From: Burhinus oedicnemus | Taxonomy: Eukaryota > Chordata > Aves > Charadriiformes > Burhinidae | Length of the DNA: 64,000 bases | NCBI GenBank assembly: GCA_008921705.1 | Contig: VFFE01007785.1 | Span: forward strand, 43,125-107,124 | Reading direction: 5' to 3' | In this document: positions 62,201-64,000 of the stretch, piece by piece | Layout of the letters: every line of letters starts with the position of its first letter | How positions within the stretch are numbered: the stretch's first letter is position 1 | Made by a program: the position numbers and the translations under genes | The notes under the pieces: generated by a model | The model's input: only the letters and a program-made list of their open reading frames with translations | What the model was told of the DNA's origin: nothing | Databases searched by the model: none

Positions 62201-62878
62201 AGTTTACAATTATATATAATTATCCTACATACAATCAGCTCTACTGCTAAGGATCTTTGAACCACCAGAAACAGATGTAAATGAAGTACGTGAATTCAGC
62301 TACTCTGGTAAAATAAACCAACAAATTATGAAAATTGTAGTGTTTCTCCAACAAGGAATTAAGATAGCTGAAAGAAGGACGCAGTACAGCCCAACTCTGC
62401 AGTTAAGCCATTTTTAAGAAGGTTGCAAGAATGATTCCTGAGGACCCCACACTTCACGATTGATTCAAAGCCCTTGAGTTCTCAGCTGGCAAGGGAGCAG
62501 GACGTGATTTACGTACACAGGAGATAAAGACAGGGCATACGAAGTGTTGAAATACACAGCACACTATAGAGACCCACCAAACAGCTCTGGAACCACCAGG
62601 AATCCCTGGAGTTCAACACGAACAAGCAAACTAGAGGCAAAATACTGCCCATGACTTCATGGCGTCCATGCAACCTCCACAGTGTAATCATTGGATAGCT
62701 CAGGAAACACATACGAAACAGAATAGTTCAGAGTTAGCAAGTTCCACAGATCCCTTTATTGTCAAGACTATGCAAAATTCTTATGGCAGCTGAAACAAGC
62801 ACCTACCTTGGGTTTGTGGAAGATACGGAGCCAGCAGCTTTGCTCTCTTCTTCTCATACCCCTTTTGTGTGATGTCCC
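25963..62878 (-). CDS. DIP2B: Disco-interacting protein 2 homolog B, exons 2 to 38
   Basis: This is a large conserved cytoplasmic protein of the DIP2 family, with an N-terminal DMAP1-binding domain followed by two adenylate-forming (AMP-binding) enzyme-like domains. Thirty-seven coding exons were traced on the - strand, each with GT-AG ends and matching phase. They sum to 4,640 nt, or 1,545 residues; with about 34 from the missing exon 1 this gives about 1,579, close to the human 1,576. The N-terminal region runs from DITQKGYEKKRAK through a Ser-rich linker (exons 3 to 7). The first AMP-binding-like domain starts in exon 8 and includes YKTSKEGSVMG. The second starts near exon 25 and includes VSTTGMLTGVK. 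The protein ends LDPIYVAYNM. DIP2B is favoured over DIP2A and DIP2C by near-identity to human DIP2B and by the neighbour ATF1. The family has been linked to lipid metabolism and neuronal development; the reaction of DIP2B is not settled by sequence. Promoter and exon 1 lie right of the window. Confidence 0.96.
26543..26605 (-). mobile_element. MIR-like SINE remnant
   Basis: TCTACAGATGGGAAATGAGG, then GCATGACTTGCTGATGGTAA, resembles the antisense MIR core. It lies in the last DIP2B intron. Assigned by eye. Confidence 0.45.
26718..26841 (-). CDS. DIP2B: DIP2B exon 37
   Basis: RHDALYVVGALDETLELRGL, then RYHPIDIETSVSRTHRSIAE. It corresponds to the late A8-like region of the adenylation fold (GALDETLELRG). 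Confidence 0.97.
27006..27183 (-). CDS. DIP2B: DIP2B exon 36
   Basis: IWVNSPHTASGYYTIYDNET, then LSFGDAAQTLWARTGYLGFV and LTAASGE. Contains the A7-like ARTGYLG segment. Confidence 0.97.
27778..27852 (-). CDS. DIP2B: DIP2B exon 35
   Basis: Whole-codon exon: ILPGVKVVIVNPETKGPLGD, then SHLGE. Acceptor ATCTTTAG, donor GAG before GTAAGC. Confidence 0.96.
28458..28515 (-). CDS. DIP2B: DIP2B exon 34
   Basis: Small 58-nt exon reading (R)VRLVERGAPQSLLLSESGK. Confidence 0.95.
28636..28697 (-). CDS. DIP2B: DIP2B exon 33
   Basis: Small 62-nt exon reading GTSGPDPTTVYVDLKSLRHD. Arg is split with the next exon, only 120 bp away. Confidence 0.95.
29230..29400 (-). CDS. DIP2B: DIP2B exon 32
   Basis: ARGINLSCVRTCVVVAEERP, then SFSKLFKDIGLSSRAVSTTF and VNVAICLQ. 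Confidence 0.97.
30444..30612 (-). CDS. DIP2B: DIP2B exon 31
   Basis: Completes Ser, then VYSGHQSILIPPMELESNLF, YKIRDTFCSYSVMELCTKGL and GNQVEMLK. Confidence 0.97.
31199..31329 (-). CDS. DIP2B: DIP2B exon 30
   Basis: MSHAAVSGLCRAIKLQCELY, then SSRQIAICLDPYCGLGFVLW and CLC, with a split Ser. Confidence 0.97.
31993..32102 (-). CDS. DIP2B: DIP2B exon 29, second AMP-binding-like signature
   Basis: Completes Asp, then DLPRKRLSQIYKPPTAEMLA and YLDFSVSTTGMLTGVK. STTGMLTGVK sits where adenylate-forming enzymes carry TSGTTGxPKG. Confidence 0.97.
32573..32684 (-). CDS. DIP2B: DIP2B exon 28
   Basis: VSKAACILTTQTLMRLLKSR, then EAAAAVDVKTWPTIIDT before GTGTGG. Confidence 0.96.
33311..33432 (-). CDS. 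DIP2B: DIP2B exon 27
   Basis: IELITAFYGCLYAGCIPVTV, then RPPHAQSLTATLPTVRMIVE before GTGAGT. Confidence 0.97.
34451..34574 (-). CDS. DIP2B: DIP2B exon 26
   Basis: GTTVCTATCLQLHKKAERIA, then SVLCDKGHLNAGDNVVLLYP and P plus a split Gly. Acceptor CCTTTCAAG. Confidence 0.96.
35136..35216 (-). CDS. DIP2B: DIP2B exon 25, start of the second AMP-binding-like domain
   Basis: Whole-codon 81-nt exon: HQFLTEVLQWRAQATPDHPL, then FLLLNAK. Confidence 0.96.
35359..35468 (-). CDS. DIP2B: DIP2B exon 24
   Basis: Completes Gly, then VGPASVMVGNLVAGKRIAQA and SGRDLGQIEDNDLVKK before GTAAAT. Confidence 0.96.
35863..35878 (+). repeat. A8G8 homopolymer pair
   Basis: Eight A then eight G on the + strand (C8T8 in DIP2B sense), 13 to 28 bases inside the intron after exon 23. 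Confidence 0.95.
35891..36092 (-). CDS. DIP2B: DIP2B exon 23
   Basis: AIDSIHQVGVYCLALVPANT, then LPKTPLGGIHISQTKQHFLE, SLHPCNILMCPHTCVTNLPK and PRQKQP plus a split Gly. Confidence 0.97.
37077..37191 (-). CDS. DIP2B: DIP2B exon 22
   Basis: Completes Arg, then IAVFSVSVFYDERIVVVAEQ, RPDASEEDSFQWMSRVLQ. Confidence 0.97.
37973..38100 (-). CDS. DIP2B: DIP2B exon 21
   Basis: GSLVFVVGKMDGLLTVSGRR, then HNADDIVATGLAVESIKTVY and RG plus a split Arg. It is the A8-like hinge of the first adenylation-like domain. Confidence 0.97.
38588..38668 (-). CDS. DIP2B: DIP2B exon 20
   Basis: Whole-codon 81-nt exon: VIPVNSAGSPVGDVPFVRSG, then LLGFVGP before GTACGT. Confidence 0.96.
38987..39123 (-). CDS. DIP2B: DIP2B exon 19
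   Basis: Completes Gly, then MMCIVKPDGPPQLCKTDEIG, EICVSSRAGGMMYYGLAGVT and KNTFE. Confidence 0.97.
39334..39473 (-). CDS. DIP2B: DIP2B exon 18
   Basis: Completes Arg, then PGVPGAPLPGRAILSMNGLS, FGVIRVNTEDKNSALTVQDV and GHVMPG. The FG pair follows SMNGLS, where human has YG. Confidence 0.96.
40112..40226 (-). CDS. DIP2B: DIP2B exon 17
   Basis: Completes Trp, then SVSSCDAFLSLFQSHGLKPE and AICPCATSPEAMTIAIR. Confidence 0.96.
41026..41145 (-). CDS. DIP2B: DIP2B exon 16
   Basis: Completes Ala, then KVALVKCRDLHWAMMAHRDQ, RDVSLSSLRMLIVTDGANP. Confidence 0.97.
41682..41775 (-). CDS. DIP2B: DIP2B exon 15
   Basis: NVMNKLHTISVPYSVMKTCP, then LSWVQRVHAHK before GTAACC. Confidence 0.96.
42049..42113 (-). 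CDS. DIP2B: DIP2B exon 14 (65 nt)
   Basis: Completes Gly, then ETIVNVLDFKKDAGLWHGIL and T before GTGAGT. The human exon, from memory, ends GMFA where this ends GILT. Confidence 0.94.
42838..43072 (+). mobile_element. CR1 LINE 3' end, sense orientation
   Basis: Runs from GAGGAGGAACTTCTTTACTT through GGCAGTGGGGTTTGGACTAG to GGGATTCTGATTCTGTGAGA, a CR1 3' end with two terminal repeat units. It lies in the DIP2B intron between exons 13 and 14, on the strand opposite the gene. Confidence 0.92.
43245..43281 (+). repeat. Long poly-T tract
   Basis: About 22 Ts, then ACACTC and eight more Ts, in the DIP2B intron (A-rich in gene sense). Confidence 0.9.
43381..43483 (-). CDS. DIP2B: DIP2B exon 13, first AMP-binding-like signature
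   Basis: YKTSKEGSVMGVTVSRIAML, then SHCQALSQACNYSE before GTAGGT. TSKEGSVMG sits where the phosphate-binding TSGTTGxPKG motif is expected but is degenerate. Confidence 0.96.
44223..44332 (-). CDS. DIP2B: DIP2B exon 12
   Basis: Completes Gly, then WPRLKWVVTDSKYLSKSPKD and WQPNISAAGTEPAYIE. Confidence 0.96.
44863..44986 (-). CDS. DIP2B: DIP2B exon 11
   Basis: DAGGQQIGFLLGSCGIALAL, then TTEVCLKGLPKTQNGEIVQF and K plus a split Gly. Confidence 0.97.
44987..46456 (-). other. DIP2B intron between exons 10 and 11
   Basis: 1.5 kb, AT-rich, with A-rich runs near 45125 and 45665. No repeat family or RNA gene was recognised. Confidence 0.6.
46457..46567 (-). CDS. DIP2B: DIP2B exon 10
   Basis: Whole-codon exon: VALVYPNNDPVMFMVAFYGC, then LLAEVIPVPIEVPLTRK. 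Confidence 0.97.
47073..47164 (-). CDS. DIP2B: DIP2B exon 9
   Basis: Completes Gly, then KLWSRSLKLAYTLLNKLGTK and NEPVLKPGDR before GTAATG. Confidence 0.96.
47397..47594 (-). CDS. DIP2B: DIP2B exon 8
   Basis: Completes Val, then PQPDPNQPKPEGRQMTPVKG, NWPPALEAALQRWGTTQAKC and VYTLTY. Start of the first adenylation-like domain; the intron to exon 9 is only 232 bp. Confidence 0.97.
48203..48322 (-). CDS. DIP2B: DIP2B exon 7
   Basis: Completes Gly, then VPVSSRVSTKIQQLLNTLKR and PKRPPLKEFFVDDFEEIVE. Confidence 0.97.
49150..49293 (-). CDS. DIP2B: DIP2B exon 6, Ser/Thr-rich linker
   Basis: Completes Glu, then NFSVPPDVTATTSTSSTRPA, DLPPSGIVKGMHKGSNRSSL and MDTAD. The Ser run is shorter than I recall for human DIP2B. 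Confidence 0.96.
49470..49585 (-). mobile_element. MIR-like SINE remnant
   Basis: AAGGCACAAAATGAGTGGCT, TTGTCCATATCAGGAAAGCG and CCAGAATTCCTATTCTTGGT resemble antisense MIR. It lies in the DIP2B intron between exons 5 and 6. Assigned by eye. Confidence 0.4.
49586..51644 (-). other. DIP2B intron between exons 5 and 6, main part
   Basis: 2 kb with no recognised gene. It includes a poly-T run (about 51103-51120) and a G-interrupted T-rich run (51160-51190). Confidence 0.55.
51645..51857 (-). CDS. DIP2B: DIP2B exon 5
   Basis: Completes Asp, then TSSASEDEGSLRRQAALSAA, SWINRSIQGSSTSSSASSTL and DVFANTRI. A phosphorylatable, disordered region. Confidence 0.97.
51858..53586 (-). other. DIP2B intron between exons 4 and 5
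   Basis: 1.7 kb without a recognised gene. A short GGAAA repeat lies at about 52811-52830. A weak MIR resemblance near 52280-52320 is too poor to call. Confidence 0.55.
53587..53712 (-). CDS. DIP2B: DIP2B exon 4
   Basis: Completes Asp, then IHTEAVQAALAKHKEQKMAL, PMPTKRRSTFVQSPADACTP and P before GTTAGG. Follows the DMAP1-binding domain. Confidence 0.97.
53713..55081 (-). other. DIP2B intron between exons 3 and 4
   Basis: 1.4 kb, AT-rich, with no repeat family or RNA gene recognised. Confidence 0.6.
55082..55231 (-). CDS. DIP2B: DIP2B exon 3 with a Ser/Ala tract
   Basis: Completes Gly, then ADPALQKESRTQMPVPSAAP, a run of ASAAASSSSSSSK, and FHRARSGGARDERYRS. Human has SKYHRTRSGGARDERYRS preceded by a shorter non-repetitive stretch. 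The tract is encoded by GCA and TCA/TCC triplets. Confidence 0.96.
55786..56030 (+). mobile_element. CR1 LINE 3' end, old and diverged
   Basis: Sense CR1: AGGACATTAGGAAAAGATTT, then ATTGGACCAGGCTGCCCAGG and GGTTGGACTAGATGATCTTA, ending ATTCTGTTCTATGATTCTAA. It is another subfamily than the copies at 9215 and 57138. Confidence 0.92.
56670..56760 (+). mobile_element. MIR-like SINE remnant
   Basis: TGCAGTCCAATTCCAGTTAT, then ACCACTTTCTTAGTGTGTGG and TTTAGGTAAACAACTTAAGG, resemble the sense MIR core (CCAGCTCTGCCACTTACTAG, then GTGTGACC). Assigned by eye. Confidence 0.5.
57138..57480 (-). mobile_element. CR1 LINE 3' end with intact 3' terminus
   Basis: The + strand begins CACAGAATCATAGAATGGTT, the reverse complement of the CR1 3' terminus with ATTCTATG repeats, and runs to GTCCTATCGCTCCATGCCCT. 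It closely resembles the copies at 1-435 and 9215-9460. Its far end (57415-57480) carries a local rearrangement. Confidence 0.93.
57451..57470. repeat. Perfect 8-bp inverted repeat with 4-bp loop
   Basis: GAAACCCT, loop ATCT, AGGGTTTC. It sits between two copies of CTTGTAAAAAGT (near 57415 and 57471) inside the CR1. Confidence 0.9.
60956..60984 (+). repeat. 14-bp tandem duplication
   Basis: AGGATTTTTACAAC occurs twice in direct succession, in the DIP2B intron. Confidence 0.85.
62807..62878 (-). CDS. DIP2B: DIP2B exon 2, DMAP1-binding domain
   Basis: Completes Gly, then DITQKGYEKKRAKLLAPYLP and QTQ before GTAGGT. It matches the human segment GDITQKGYEKKRSKLLSPYS in the DMAP1-binding domain. 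It is the most 5' DIP2B exon in the window. Confidence 0.96.
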
Positions 62879-64000
62879 CTAAAATCAAGGAAAGAAAACT
62901 CATTTAACCATGTCCTCATTTTTCAGTTTGGGATCTGTTTGCTTTTCTTTTCAGTGACGTGAAGGTTTCACCCAAACACAGCAACGCACATGCTGAAGAA
63001 AACCTGAAACCAAATATATGCGAGTACATTACGATTTCAAAGCCTCCATATTACAGAACTCCTGTAGTTTCCCTTGGGATCAGAGATATACACTATACAC
63101 TATTTAAATGCAATAATTTGAATGAGAACAGCTATCTAAATAGAATATCAAAGCAATGAAAACCTGAAAAGGGAAACTTGGAGTGCATGAAAATATTCGG
63201 TAACCACAAAGCCAACCAGGCTAACAAAATGGAATAATTCCCAAACAACAGGGCAAAGGGGAAGTGCAAACTCAGAGCCTCGTCTTAAACTAATCAAACT
63301 GAGAACAGCTTTTAGCAAATAAAGCGAGCCCACTGCAGGAGCTGTTTAGGGCGTCTCTGAAAACTCAGGGAAGGATGAACAGAGTCAAACTTCTAGACTA
63401 CTGCCCAGCAAGCACACCCTATGAGCCAGAAAAATCAAACTTTTAATCATGTCTATTTGATATTCAGTGAAAGCAAGCTAGGAGGTTCTGAGGTTTGTTT
63501 TAACCTGGTAGTAGCTGTAATTCCACTGTTTGCCTACTGGTAGAAGCAGGCAGAAGATAGATGCTTGAGCTCCACAGAAGCAAAAACTCCAGAAGAATAT
63601 AAGTATTAGTAAACTTTTCCCTTTTTTAAGAAACTAATCTGTCTGATCCTGGAGATGTACCATCTGGCTGCTGTCTTTTGTTTTAATTTCTCACATTACA
63701 TCAGAACCACAAGAAAGACTGGAACCTTGAAGGGATTAAAACAAAAAGCCCTGCAGCATTTCAAGCCTTTTTGTAGCCTGACCTGCACTTGTAACCTCTT
63801 ATCTCTTGGGGCTGAAAGATTGGAAGCGATCAAACACATAGCAATAAGAAAACAGAATTATTTGGTATTACTTCTCAAGCTAAAATTAAGCCCATATTTG
63901 TATTACAACAAGAAGCTTGTGATCGCAAATGGCATGTTTTCTTTGCCGTGAGCCCGATTATTGCAAGGCAACAGACGCTGAGCAGCACAGGGCACTGCGT
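62879..64000 (-). other. DIP2B intron 1 (partial)
   Basis: No exon, CpG island or mobile element was recognised. Exon 1 and the promoter must lie right of the window; intron 1 is very long in mammals. Confidence 0.6.

Larger units (their letters stand above)
55232..62806 (-). other. Large DIP2B intron between exons 2 and 3
   Basis: 7.6 kb. It contains two CR1 copies (55786-56030 and 57138-57480), a MIR-like fragment (56670-56760) and a short tandem duplication (60956-60984). I found no embedded gene in the remainder (57481-62806). Confidence 0.6.

Noticed and set aside
1..64000. CRISPR arrays, operons, tRNA or rRNA genes
   Set aside because: No direct-repeat array with unique spacers, no tRNA cloverleaf and no rRNA segment was found; the sequence is vertebrate.

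Overview
The window is vertebrate nuclear DNA, and almost certainly from a bird. It carries several CR1 LINE 3' ends of the avian type, large spliced genes with GT-AG introns, one strong CpG island and a few old MIR-like SINE remnants. Nothing bacterial or viral was recognised. Two runs of exactly 20 Ns (10344-10363 and 20443-20462) are placeholder assembly gaps. The three genes were identified by translating exons and comparing them with the human proteins from memory; no database was searched.

Layout from left to right. (1) Positions 1-4523: the 3' half of a trypsin-family serine protease that matches TMPRSS12, on the + strand. Its last three coding exons are 1855-2126, 2911-3053 and 4199-4435. 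The exon with the catalytic His lies left of the window. (2) Positions 4524 to about 5127: a short gap between two convergent 3' ends. (3) Positions 5128 to about 20650: ATF1 on the - strand, a CREB-family bZIP activator. All seven coding exons are present (15875 down to 8036), plus a non-coding first exon that ends at 20499 in the CpG island at 20030-21250. (4) Positions 21250-22253: a short intergenic stretch. (5) Positions 22254-64000: DIP2B on the - strand. A 3' UTR of up to 3.7 kb precedes 37 coding exons, which I read as exons 2 to 38 of 38. Every splice junction keeps frame and together they encode 1,545 residues. Exon 1 and the promoter lie right of the window.

The genes do not form an operon; they are neighbours in a syntenic block. 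DIP2B and ATF1 lie tail-to-head on one strand, as I remember for human chromosome 12q13. TMPRSS12 points the opposite way to the human arrangement, so it converges on ATF1.

The most interesting observations are these. ATF1 has an in-frame 129-nt exon (13691-13819) that encodes a CREB-type Q1 glutamine-rich segment, which the human ATF1 protein lacks. The acceptor of the last TMPRSS12 exon is the end of a four-copy 39-bp tandem array in which every copy carries a splice-acceptor-like TTTCTAG. The ATF1 CpG island holds three copies of ACCATAGAG and two E2F-type TTTCCCGCC sites. DIP2B exon 3 contains a Ser/Ala-coding trinucleotide expansion.
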